From: an uncultured Synechococcales cyanobacterium
GTDB taxonomy: Bacteria > Cyanobacteriota > Cyanobacteriia > Thermosynechococcales > Thermosynechococcaceae
NCBI GenBank assembly: GCA_902806435.1
Contig: CADCWO010000032.1
Coordinates: 1 to 64,000 of the forward strand
Direction: 5' to 3'
DNA length: 64,000 nt
Shown: piece after piece, positions 27,496 through 35,321 of the stretch
Layout: each line of letters opens with the position of its first letter
Position numbering within the stretch: the stretch's first letter is position 1
Notes under the pieces: generated by a model
Database searches by the model: none
What the model was told of the DNA's origin: nothing
Seen by the model: only the letters and a program-made list of their open reading frames with translations
Translations under genes and position numbers: made by a program

Positions 27496-28560
27496 TCAGG
27501 AGGGTAATGCAGTCATACTATCAATTAGTGTCTGGTCTAATGGGGAGCCATCTGCTGACTCTAAGACAAATCCGGCATCGCGGATCATCTCTAAATCTGA
27601 CTGAGCGGACTGACCTGGCGTTGTTAGGTAGTCACCAATAAAGATGGAGTTCGCTGGGTAGAGTCCCAGAGGTTGCAGCGATCGCAGGTGAACTTCTCTC
27701 CCTCCGGCAATCCGGATCTCTTGGGCAGGCAGAAGAAAGCGAAATAAACAGAGAACACGCAGGCAGTAGCGGGGGTTCAGGGTATTTATCTGCTCCAAAG
27801 GAGTGCCAGGAATTGGAATTAAAAAGTTAACGGGGACACTAGTCACGTCTAGCTGGCGCAAGGAAAGAGCCAGGTCAATGACATCATCGTCTGTTTCCCC
27901 CATGCCAATGATACCGCCAGAACAGGTGGTGATACCCGCTGCCCGCACATGTTCTACTGTGGCTATCCGGTCATCAAAGGTGTGAGTGGCACAGATCTGC
28001 GGGTGATACTGCTCAGAAGTATTTAAGTTGTGGTTCACTCGGTCCACCCCAGCCTCAGCCAGACGGCGGGTTTGCTCGTGGCTTAGCAATCCCAGGCAAG
28101 TACAAACTTTCAAGTTGTAGTTGGTCTTGATCTGCCGCACAGCCTCTAAAACATTGCTAAAGGTCTGCTCATTAGGAGAACGCCCAGAAATCACTAGGCA
28201 GAAGGTTCCCGCTTGCAATTGCGCCGCTCGGCCTGCCGCCTCTAGAATTTTCTTCTGGGCTAGGAGCGGGTACTTTGCGATCGCTGCGGTAGAAATCTTC
28301 GATTGGGAGCAGTAATGACAATCCTCTGGACAGAGTCCGCTCTGAGCGTTAAGTAAAAAATGTAGACGCACCCGGTTACCCCAGTAGTGACGCCGCACCC
28401 GGTAGGCAGCCGCCAGTTGGTCTAGTAGAACTTCGTCGGGAGCACGCAGGACTGCCTGGGCCTCGGTACGGGTAATTTGCACCCCTGCCAGGGCGCGATC
28501 GGCAAGGTCGTTCCAGTTCGGACAATCAATACAGGTTGGCATAGGGCGGTAATTGCTCAT
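27496..28560 (-). CDS. bioB: Biotin synthase
   Basis: This 354-residue radical-SAM enzyme inserts sulfur into dethiobiotin. The [4Fe-4S]-SAM motif is [11 protein letters not shown] (CxxxCxxC, about 77-87). Residues for the second [2Fe-2S] cluster lie in the LKVCTCLG and [12 protein letters not shown] segments, and the Arg ligand lies in [12 protein letters not shown]. The C-terminal block [14 protein letters not shown] is also characteristic. The N-terminal 20 residues ([10 protein letters not shown]) are typical of cyanobacterial BioB. First gene of the bioB-bioY-lspA run. No biotin-repressor site was recognised upstream. Confidence 0.95.
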   Translation of the reverse strand: MSNYRPMPTCIDCPNWNDLADRALAGVQITRTEAQAVLRAPDEVLLDQLAAAYRVRRHYWGNRVRLHFLLNAQSGLCPEDCHYCSQSKISTAAIAKYPLLAQKKILEAAGRAAQLQAGTFCLVISGRSPNEQTFSNVLEAVRQIKTNYNLKVCTCLGLLSHEQTRRLAEAGVDRVNHNLNTSEQYHPQICATHTFDDRIATVEHVRAAGITTCSGGIIGMGETDDDVIDLALSLRQLDVTSVPVNFLIPIPGTPLEQINTLNPRYCLRVLCLFRFLLPAQEIRIAGGREVHLRSLQPLGLYPANSIFIGDYLTTPGQSAQSDLEMIRDAGFVLESADGSPLDQTLIDSMTALPS

Positions 28561-29234
28561 ATCAAAGGCGCGAGATTAAAGCGCCAGTCTTCTCTAAACT
28601 GGATCATGAAAACGCTAAAGATCAAGCTTACGGCAGTTTTGCTTGATACACTATACGCTTGCAGATTTTGAAAGCGCTGGGGTCGTGTCGCTAGCTAACC
28701 AGAGTGGGTTCCACCACCCGGCATAAACTTCTAATGCGTCATCTCTATGGGTGACTTTCCATCAGGTTTGCTCAGCCTCACGCCAGAAGCATAGCGCAGC
28801 CGTCACATTGGCAGCCGGTTAGGGTACAGGGAAGTTTTCTGGCTCCCGTTCGATGTAGCTAGCAGCTATAAAGATACCCTTGCCAATTCAATTGGCTTGC
28901 TGGTCGTAGCCGTATCATTTCAGCCCAGCAGTAACAAAAGGGTTGGCGTGGGGCTAAATACTCCTGAGTTGATAACTAATCGGGTTATAGGCAGGGTGCT
29001 TATTTGAAAGGGTGCGGACCCCCTCCCCTAGCCACAACACAGATCTATTTGGAACAAATGCTGAGCAATTCTTTGAACACGCTCCGGCAGTAAAATCCTA
29101 GACGATGGCAAACGGCCTGGTTTTGAGCTAATGGATTGAATTTGCTGCTTGTTACGATTCATGCCTAGTCAGCAAAAGCCTTCATCTTCCATCCAAAATT
29201 GCTTATTAAATCGTTGGTAAAGATCCTTGAATAG
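28561..29234. other. Gene-free stretch
   Basis: About 670 bases between bioB and the SDR gene show no coherent reading frame, tRNA or strong hairpin. A promoter for bioB is expected at the left end. I could not identify any protein remnant. Confidence 0.45.
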
Positions 29235-30017
29235 CTATCCTTGCAGCAGCGATTGACCTCCATCGATCCACACTTCGGTGCCGGTGATGTGAGTTGAAGC
29301 CTCAGAGGCTAGGAAGAGAACTAACTGAGCAACCTGCTCTGAGCTTCCTGGCTGACCATCCGTTAGTGGGATCTTCCCTTCAGGATACTCAACAGGTTCA
29401 CGGACATGTTCTAGATCTCGTTGTTCAGTATTTTCGCCAATATCGGTTTCAATCGCCCCTGGGCAGATGACATTAACACGGACCTTGTATTTAGCTAACT
29501 CTAGCGCCGCCATTTTACTAAAGGCAACTTGGGCCGCTTTAGAACAAGCGTAGGCAGTCGCTCCTGTATTGCTAAACATCCGGGTGCCGTTAACAGACGA
29601 TGTAATAATCACAGAACCACCCCGCTGCTTCAGGTAGGGTATCGCATACTTGACAGTTAAGAATGTGCCCTTAAGGTTGGTGTTCAACGTTTTGTCCCAC
29701 TCCGCAGGTGCCAGTTCTTCCAGTGGAGACCACACACCATTAATTCCGGCATTGGCAAACACGATATCAATCTGGCCCCACCGCTCCCCAATCTGTTGAA
29801 CTGCCTGTTGCATCTGATCTGGCTGGGAGATATCAGCAACGATTGGCAATGCTTCCCCATCTTGCTGTTGGATCTGCTCAACAGTTTGTTTGAGTTCGTC
29901 CTCGGTAGGTCCTAATGCGGCGACCTTAGCTCCTGACTGGGCTAGCAACTGGGCGGCTGCCTTGCCAATGCCGGAACCAGCACCCGTAACCAGCGCCACC
30001 TTACCTGTAAGTTGCAT
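29235..30017 (-). CDS. Short-chain dehydrogenase/reductase (SDR)
   Basis: This 260-residue classical SDR has the NAD(P)-binding TGAGSGIG motif at 11-18 and NAG in VFANAGING. The catalytic Ser lies in ITSSVNGTRM, and the Tyr-Lys pair in AYACSKAAQ. The C-terminal part (ITGTEVWIDGGQSLLQG) is standard. The NADP/NAD preference and substrate are not evident; an alcohol, a keto group or a 3-oxoacyl compound are all possible. Annotated relatives are often called general SDRs. The gene stands alone. Confidence 0.9.
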   Translation of the reverse strand: MQLTGKVALVTGAGSGIGKAAAQLLAQSGAKVAALGPTEDELKQTVEQIQQQDGEALPIVADISQPDQMQQAVQQIGERWGQIDIVFANAGINGVWSPLEELAPAEWDKTLNTNLKGTFLTVKYAIPYLKQRGGSVIITSSVNGTRMFSNTGATAYACSKAAQVAFSKMAALELAKYKVRVNVICPGAIETDIGENTEQRDLEHVREPVEYPEGKIPLTDGQPGSSEQVAQLVLFLASEASTHITGTEVWIDGGQSLLQG

Positions 30018-30159
30018 ATGTTCCCTCTTTACATACTTAAGATTGTCCTGAATTTATCCAAATGTTGGATAGTTATGAGCCTTGATAGGCTTACACTATG
30101 TTTCTGATATTCGAGGCTTCCATTCCTCTAATCAAGAGCCTATACACCGGGAATTGGTA

Positions 30160-30486
30160 TTACGAATCCTCAGGCAGCATACTCTTTAGCATCTTGAGGC
30201 TTTCTCCGGTCCAAATGTCCCAGCTCTTACCACTTCTAAGATGATCAGGGCACTGTTGGAGCACCCTGGATAAAGCAGGAACTTCGTCTCGTTCTAAAGC
30301 ATCCAAAATAATTTTAGAGATTACATCTCTGACTTCGACTCTTAGCTGTTTTTCTGAAAAATCTTCCCCGTTCAAGCGAGAAAATGGCAGAATTGTACCC
30401 CTAAGTAAGTAGCCAAGGGCACAACCCGTTAAGTAACAGAACAATGCAGCAGCAAATCCACTGGAGAGGGTTAAGGAAGGCGACAT
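30160..30486 (-). CDS. Hypothetical protein with one membrane span
   Basis: The 108-residue protein has an N-terminal span (about 8-27, GFAAALFCYLTGCALGYLL) and a helical, charged cytoplasmic part (EKQLRVEVRDVISKIILDALERDEVPALSRVLQQCPDHL). No family is recognised. The start at 30486 has the sequence MSPSLTLSS, and nothing else fits better. The gene sits alone between the SDR and a decayed flavodoxin-like gene, and lacks an obvious operon partner. Confidence 0.55.
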   Translation of the reverse strand: MSPSLTLSSGFAAALFCYLTGCALGYLLRGTILPFSRLNGEDFSEKQLRVEVRDVISKIILDALERDEVPALSRVLQQCPDHLRSGKSWDIWTGESLKMLKSMLPEDS

Positions 30487-30747
30487 ACTTACTTAGAGTA
30501 TCCCTACCACGTCTAGATTCCAGTCTAGCCAGAATGGCACCGAGTTAAGCACGATCGCGAATTTATAGACATGGAGAGGACGAGAGGCTGTAGATTTGCA
30601 GGTATTCAGGCTGGCGTGACATTGAAGAGCTAGCGACTGATGCGGTCTATCAAGCGACAGAATGTACCGTGATCCGACAAAAGCAAGGTGACTCGTCTGG
30701 GCACCGCATTTGAGAGATAAGGTTTTTCCTGAGATAACAAATAATCT

Positions 30748-31307
30748 CTAGGCTGCTACATTTTTTCGTCCGTACCACAAAACTTTTGCCATCCAGATCA
30801 ACTCCTTCAAGACTTATCTAGACGTGCTATGTAAGCTTCATCCAAAAGTTGATCAGACTGATCAGACAGCTGTTGAACATTGGATAAGTTACCATCCCAA
30901 AAGGTGTTAAGCAGCCCTAACTCCCGCCGTACGGGCAAGAGATTCTGAATCACGCACGTGCTACCAAAGGTCTAGCAGAAACCCCACAAAAACCAACGGC
31001 CTTATGCATATACTCTTTTAAGTTTGTGTCGAGCACCTGCTTGAAGAGGCCTGGATAGCCAGGGTTGTACTCTGGTACAACGATGATTAGCGCATCTGCC
31101 CGGGTCACAGTTGCTGAGAATTGCAGGTCTTTGATCAATTCACCCGCGCCTGGTATTGGCAGTGGGTATTGCAAATATCAATTAGTTCGGACTCAGCGCC
31201 TTCTTGCTGACCTCTTCTACCACAAAGTTAACGACGTATTCGCTCATTAGGCCTTGACGGGAGGTACTAAGAATTACTGGGATAAATAGTGCTCGGCTTA
31301 TATTCAT
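30748..31307 (-). pseudogene. NAD(P)H-dependent FMN reductase, inactivated
   Basis: Flavodoxin-like sequence is spread over at least three frames on the minus strand. It starts with MNISRALFIPVILSTSRQGLM and VNFVVEEVSKK, then a stop and shift. LQFSATVTRADALIIVVPEY with NPGYPGLFKQVLDTNLKEYM and AVGFCGVSA follows, then a shift. Next come VIQNLLPVRRELGLLNTFWD and VQQLSDQSDQLLDEAYIARLDK, then a shift, and it ends LKELIWMAKVLWYGRKNVAA. Together these cover the whole NADPH-dependent FMN reductase family, so this is a single decayed gene. The conserved EYN motif has become EYNP rather than EYNHGYPG. Confidence 0.82.
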
Positions 31308-31547
31308 ATTCCTTAGCACTGCGTTTATTGAATGGCTAATTTCTTGAAACTCGCCGAAGCGCGGTCGCCCAGAAATTTCTACGCTCAAAACTTGGGAGTT
31401 GAACCAAATAATGGTTTAGGATAACGTTTTAATGTTTTACAGGCCTAGATACATTCCCTTCTTTCAGGAAGAGAGTACCAAGCCAACCTCAACTTGTTTT
31501 GTGATAGTCCCAGCGAGTTGTGGCAATTTGAACAACGGCTTGAGCAA

Positions 31548-31808
31548 TTAGCTAACTACCCAAGCGTAGGCGATGATTCCCATTAGTGCTGTACCAACAA
31601 TCGCTTCTCTTTGCTCAGACCAAAGATGACTCCAGTTATTGAGTAGGTAAGCCCAGGTAGCTCGACGTTCTTCACCCAACTCTGCCATGAGTTCAGCAAC
31701 TTTGGCATTAACTTGATCAATTGAGACTTCACCCTTATGATAGGACGCCTCTAGATCGTCTAACTTGCGCCAGTACCCTTGGGTCGCGGCCCAGAGATTT
31801 GGAAGCAT
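31548..31808 (-). CDS. Small helical membrane-anchored protein
   Basis: The 86-residue protein starts at the ATG at 31808 (MLPNLWAATQGYWRKLDDLE). The frame is open further to 32069, but that part has no coding character and overlaps the hli promoter. It has a charged, likely coiled-coil body (VNAKVAELMAELGEERRATWAYLLNNW) and a C-terminal membrane segment (AIVGTALMGIIAYAWVV). The family is not recognised. It diverges from the hli gene, with both 5' ends in a 222-base gap, so a shared light-related control is possible but unproven. Confidence 0.6.
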   Translation of the reverse strand: MLPNLWAATQGYWRKLDDLEASYHKGEVSIDQVNAKVAELMAELGEERRATWAYLLNNWSHLWSEQREAIVGTALMGIIAYAWVVS

Positions 31809-31840
31809 GATGTAAGGATTTATTTCACTACATATTAAGC

Positions 31841-31989
31841 TATGTAACAAATGTAGCTTTTTCTTTGCGGTGAGCTCGTCTACAAATAGACAGAAGTATG
31901 TGTGAAACCCTTGACGTCGCGCTTGTTCACAGTATACCCATGGATAGATTGCCTGCAAAAAACATTCCGTTACATTTACTTGTACACAG
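31841..31989. promoter_or_regulatory. HLR1-like elements between divergent genes
   Basis: HLR1 is a pair of TTACA-type repeats bound by RpaB upstream of high-light genes. On the minus strand at 31841-31857 there is GCTACATT followed after one base by GTTACATA; the usual spacer is two bases. On the plus strand at 31970 there is GTTACATT without a good partner. The location upstream of hli supports the idea, but the matches are imperfect. Confidence 0.3.
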
Positions 31990-32030
31990 CAATATTGCTT
32001 AACAAACAACCACTTACTAGAGTTAATCCT

Positions 32031-32243
32031 ATGCAAAGCACACCTAACACTCAAACTACCAAGACCCACTACGAAAAGCAGTTTAGTCGTCCCTATGGCG
32101 AGTTTGCTACCAAATGGGAGCTCGGTTCAAACCCTAGCGCCGAGTTGTGGAATGGCCGTCTAGCGATGGTCGGTTTTGCTGCAGTTATCATTATTGAGTT
32201 AACTACTGGTCAAGGTTTACTTCATTTCTGGGGCTTAATCTAA
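32031..32243 (+). CDS. High-light-inducible protein (one-helix chlorophyll-binding)
   Basis: The 70-residue Hlip starts at the ATG at 32031 ([18 protein letters not shown]). The open frame extends upstream to 31902, but that part lies in the promoter region. A single membrane helix carries the chlorophyll-binding motif [19 protein letters not shown] (ExxNGRxAMxGF), followed by a short lumenal or stromal tail. Hlips bind chlorophyll and carotenoid and protect photosystem assembly under stress. The hli paralogue number cannot be assigned. A strong terminator follows at 32293. Confidence 0.92.
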   Translation: MQSTPNTQTTKTHYEKQFSRPYGEFATKWELGSNPSAELWNGRLAMVGFAAVIIIELTTGQGLLHFWGLI

Positions 32244-32292
32244 TCGTTGCTAAAACTTACTATTTCTGAGTTTTCTAGCACGAACTCGCCTG

Positions 32293-32328
32293 AATTGGAA
32301 GCTTGGACTACAAGCTTCCAATTTTTTT
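32293..32328 (+). terminator. Rho-independent terminator of hli
   Basis: AATTGGAAGCTTG (32293-32305) pairs perfectly with CAAGCTTCCAATT (32311-32323) around a 5-base loop, and is followed by a T run to 32328. It lies 50 bases after the hli stop. Confidence 0.92.
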
Positions 32329-32420
32329 AGCTCGCCAACGTAGTGGTGATTGAACAGGCTTAAAGTTCAAAGTTTATATAACAGATGTGTCTGCTCAAGC
32401 TAATCCTCGTGTGATCTACT

Positions 32421-32630
32421 CACGTTCATACAGCCTTAGCTACCGTAACGGATGAGGTAGTCAGTGCGCTGATTCATCAAATATTGTCGAAAAATTGCTT
32501 TTGCCGGATGAACACTTGATTGATGCTGGCTATGTCACGGCTGAGCATCTCGTCAATAGTCAGGCAGAATACAATATCGACGTGGCCGGTCCTGTCCAGT
32601 GTGACCCAAGTTGGTAAGCGGGCCACAATT
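32421..32630 (+). pseudogene. Fragment of an IS1182-type transposase
   Basis: Two plus-strand pieces in different frames read VHTALATVTDEVVSALIHQ and LLLPDEHLIDAGYVTAEHLV followed by NSQAEYNIDVAGPVQCDPSW. These match the central part of IS1182-family transposases. A frameshift separates them near 32500 and a stop follows at about 32614. No inverted repeats were found. It is a remnant with both ends missing. Confidence 0.75.
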
Positions 32631-32651
32631 CTAAATTTTCGGCTCCACCAC

Positions 32652-32740
32652 TCCCGGTGCATTAACACGACTTCATGGACCCCAGCCTGGCCATGATGAG
32701 GCTGGAATCTGCTACCCTCAGCGGTTACATTAGACTGCAC
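32652..32740 (-). pseudogene. Remnant of a PAS-type sensor kinase gene, similar to the one at 37.7-39 kb
   Basis: The minus strand reads AGVHEVVLMHRE, nearly the same as AGVREVVLMHRD in the PAS region of the kinase coded at 37.7 kb. The underlying bases share about 36 positions (CCCGGTGCATTAACACGACTTCA and on). Further right, 32713-32740 matches 38948-38975 at 23 of 28 positions, in the same order and orientation. This suggests a kinase copy with most of its sequence deleted. Confidence 0.6.
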
Positions 32741-32918
32741 TGATCCCCGGATGCCCCTCCTCAGCTAAATAAGCAGCGGTTACCGACTATATAGGATCAG
32801 AAATTGTCCTTCAGGAATAAGGCTTCAGTTCGCCGGATAAGTTACTCGGTCCAACCTCGTTTTAATAGGTTTGAAAGCGATCGCTTAGGTTTGCTTGGAC
32901 AAAAATTTACCGCTACCG

Positions 32919-33167
32919 CTACTTTCTCACGATGTGGGCTGCGCTATTTGGGCCTCGGTTGACTAAATACGGATAGTTTGAGCTGCTTCTTACTGATGTC
33001 TGAGGGGCTTTATCCACAATGAAAGCTGCTCCGTTTGGACCTCGGTTGACCAGTTGTGGCTTAGTTTGTGCCATAGCGGAAGCTGATACAAACTCAAAGC
33101 TTAGAGTAATAACGCCAACTAATCCTGCAGTTGCTAAAGTTTTTGAACCTTTCATCATTTGCCTCAT
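32919..33167 (-). CDS. Small secreted protein with a duplicated LVNRGPN motif
   Basis: The 82-residue protein has a signal peptide (hydrophobic stretch LATAGLVGVITLSFEFVSASAMA, cut after AMA near 33). The mature part is about 49 residues long and consists mainly of two copies of a 17-residue unit: PQLVNRGPNGAAFIVDK and PYLVNRGPNSAAHIVRK. The copies are separated by a short Ser-rich linker. I do not recognise the family. The product is probably periplasmic. It follows transposase and kinase remnants and precedes the degenerate response regulator. Confidence 0.65.
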   Translation of the reverse strand: MRQMMKGSKTLATAGLVGVITLSFEFVSASAMAQTKPQLVNRGPNGAAFIVDKAPQTSVRSSSNYPYLVNRGPNSAAHIVRK

Positions 33168-33318
33168 ATCAAAGGGTTGTCAAAGCGACTGTAATAGAAG
33201 ATACAGGTTACTTAAGAAGCAAAAATGAATTTTCCCTGAGCTAAGGTATAGTCTTTGCTGAGAAAATGATCAGCAGCTTGAAGGGGTATCCAACCTGCCC
33301 TAATCCTTTGGTCATTTT

Positions 33319-34053
33319 TTATTGCCGCAGTACATACCCAACACCACGAACGGTTTGAATCAGCCTTTTTTCGTTGTTGGCCTCTAACTTCAGCCGCAAG
33401 TAGCGAATGTAGACCTCAATGATATTGGAATCACCCGTGAAGTCATAGCCCCAAACCAGTTCTAGGATGCGATCGTGGGTGATCACTTGCCGGGGATGAG
33501 CCATTAAATAGTCAAGTAAATCGAACTCTTTTACCGTTAATGCAATTAACCGGCTACCGTAATAGACTTCTCGCGTTTTCCGGTTTAACGCTAAATCTGC
33601 GAATTGCAAGATATGCGAGCTTTTTGCCTGGGTGCGTCGCAAGTGAGCCCGAATTCTGGCCAACAGTTCCTCAAGACTGAAGGGCTTAGTAATACAGTCG
33701 TCTGCACCTGCATCTAAGCCCACTACGCGATCGCTGACCTCACCCTTGGCAGCGATTAAAATAATTCGAATCTTACTCCCAGTTGACCGCAGGCGGCGAC
33801 AAATTTCATATCCAGATAAATCAGGAAGCAACCCGTTGATAATCATCAAATCCGGATAAGATTCCCGTGCCAGCGTTAGACCAGTAACACCATCGTGGGC
33901 AGTACTGACTTGGTAGCCTACATAGCTAAGCTCAAGCTCGATGACTTGAGCTAATGGAACTTCACCTTCAACCAGTAAGATGCGACTTGAATAAGGATGT
34001 TGCTTTTGGTAGCTTTGGGCGCTGACGCTCTTATTGTCGAGTTTTGTTGGCAT
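33319..34053 (-). CDS. OmpR/PhoB-family regulator with a degenerate receiver domain
   Basis: The 244-residue protein has an N-terminal CheY-like receiver and a C-terminal winged helix. The phosphorylation residues are altered. The acceptor Asp is Asn73 (LMIINGLLPDLSG), the acidic pair is Gly30-Glu31 (LLVEGEVP), and the conserved Thr/Ser is Ala101 (ILIAAKGE). Lys123 (TKPFSLEE) remains. The DNA-binding domain (IEVYIRYLRLKLEANNEKRL and so on) is intact and nearly identical to that of the regulator at 40368. It therefore probably binds the same sites without phosphorylation control. No kinase gene is adjacent. Confidence 0.9.
   Translation of the reverse strand: MPTKLDNKSVSAQSYQKQHPYSSRILLVEGEVPLAQVIELELSYVGYQVSTAHDGVTGLTLARESYPDLMIINGLLPDLSGYEICRRLRSTGSKIRIILIAAKGEVSDRVVGLDAGADDCITKPFSLEELLARIRAHLRRTQAKSSHILQFADLALNRKTREVYYGSRLIALTVKEFDLLDYLMAHPRQVITHDRILELVWGYDFTGDSNIIEVYIRYLRLKLEANNEKRLIQTVRGVGYVLRQ
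33327..33498. repeat. 172-base near-identical repeat of the regulator DNA-binding region (copy 1)
   Basis: This segment matches 40376-40547 with only four mismatches over 172 bases, in the same orientation. The sequences diverge strongly outside it. It covers the coding part of the winged-helix DNA-binding domain. Confidence 0.9.
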
Positions 34054-34234
34054 GAAATACCTCCTCGGCTTTGAGAAACAAAGGTTTAAGGGAGCTCTGG
34101 AACCGGCACTGTTAACTTAAGTAATTCCTGATTCTGGGCTCGATGTGCTGTGTAGTAACCTGACACTAGGTGTGCAGAAACTCGGACCATTACCTGGTTT
34201 GGACTGCATAACTACGCCTTTTTAAGACCATTCT

Positions 34235-34489
34235 TTATCCCAGCAAGCCTCGGCTTGCCAATTCATGTAACAACAACGCTGGGGCAGGATTGAAGAAAAT
34301 ATCGCCGTGCAAATCAAGCGATGGTCGTACCACTTGTCCATTGTTCCAGTCAGCAATCCGCTTCTGCGCCTCTGGGTTTTCGTCAATGTCAACATAGCGA
34401 AAAGCGACGCCGAGCTCTTCGAGTTGGTATAACAAGCGCTGCGTAAAGCCACACCAACTCGAACCATAAACCACCACTGCGTCAGTCAT
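34235..34489 (-). CDS. Glutaredoxin/mycoredoxin-like protein with one active-site Cys
   Basis: The 84-residue protein has a thioredoxin-fold pattern: VVVYGSSWCGFTQRLLYQLEELGVAFRYVDIDENPEAQKRI. The active site is C13-G-F-T16, so only the first Cys of the usual CxxC is present. The cis-Pro region reads VVRPSL instead of TVP. It resembles mycoredoxin-type glutaredoxins, but the resolving Cys is missing, so it may act as a monothiol enzyme or bind a ligand instead. It stands alone between two two-component regulators and is cytoplasmic. Confidence 0.8.
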   Translation of the reverse strand: MTDAVVVYGSSWCGFTQRLLYQLEELGVAFRYVDIDENPEAQKRIADWNNGQVVRPSLDLHGDIFFNPAPALLLHELASRGLLG

Positions 34490-34658
34490 GTCTTTTGACC
34501 TTACCGACTAAAGCCTGTTGTTTGAATTATTCAGCAGAAACCGGTTTTTCCCTTGAAGCCAGAGTTGAGATTTTTGATACTAAAAAAGGCTAACTAGATG
34601 GTTAACCCGGGGATGGATTGATGACTATAACTAGGGTTAGAGTGTGATCTTGTAAGCT

Positions 34659-35291
34659 TCAGTCCAGATGCACAATGCCCCGTTTCAAAGCTGTGGTAAC
34701 TGCCTGGGTGCGATCGCTGACGCCCAGCTTCTTCAATAGGTTGTTGATATGGGCCTTGACCGTACCCTCGGTGATAAACAAGGCTAGTGCGATATCTTTA
34801 TTGGGTTTACCCTGAACCATCAGGTGCAGCACCTCCAGCTCTCGAGGTGATGGCTCGCAGTTGTTGATTCGCTCCGCCAACTTGACGGCAATGTTAGCTG
34901 GGATATAGGTTTGCCCAGTATGGACGCTGCGAATGGTTTCCAGCAGCTCCTCGGGTGGCGCATCCTTGAGCAGGTAGGCTTTAGCGCCAGCACGTAGGCC
35001 CCGGTAAATATCTTCGTCCCCGTCATAGGTTGTAAGGACAATGATACGTGCGCTCAGAAACTGCTTGCGAATACGTGTAATCGCCTCAACTCCCTCCATT
35101 TGGGGCATCCGCAGATCCATTAGGGTGATATTAGGTTGGTGTTGGCGGAACAATTCAACTGCTTCGCGGCCGTTGTTAGCTTCGCTGACGACGGCCATAT
35201 CTGCCTCGCGCTCGATAAGTGACCTCAGGCCCTTGCGCAGGATGGGATGGTCATCTGCAATGAGGATACGAATTGGGTTTTCTTTCAACAC
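34659..35291 (-). CDS. NarL/LuxR-type response regulator
   Basis: The 210-residue protein has a receiver with intact residues: the DD pair in IRILIADDHPIL, the acceptor Asp in ITLMDLRMPQMEGVEA, and Lys in LLKDAPPEELL. The C-terminal LuxR helix-turn-helix is PSPRELEVLHLMVQGKPNKDIALALFITEGTVKAHINNLLKKLGV. It follows the hybrid-looking kinase gene by 30 bases on the same strand, so it is very likely its partner. The kinase reading frame is broken, so its input may be lost. Confidence 0.93.
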   Translation of the reverse strand: MLKENPIRILIADDHPILRKGLRSLIEREADMAVVSEANNGREAVELFRQHQPNITLMDLRMPQMEGVEAITRIRKQFLSARIIVLTTYDGDEDIYRGLRAGAKAYLLKDAPPEELLETIRSVHTGQTYIPANIAVKLAERINNCEPSPRELEVLHLMVQGKPNKDIALALFITEGTVKAHINNLLKKLGVSDRTQAVTTALKRGIVHLD

Positions 35292-35321
35292 TGCTTTGGC
35301 TCTCCTTTTGATCTGGGTAAG

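Noticed and set aside
31809-32069. 87-residue upstream extension of the minus-strand small-protein frame
   Set aside because: It overlaps the hli start and promoter, looks non-coding (Cys-rich, irregular) and the ATG at 31808 gives a normal small protein.
32477-32740. 87-residue minus-strand frame
   Set aside because: It is an accidental frame across two remnants: the complement of a transposase fragment and a short kinase fragment.
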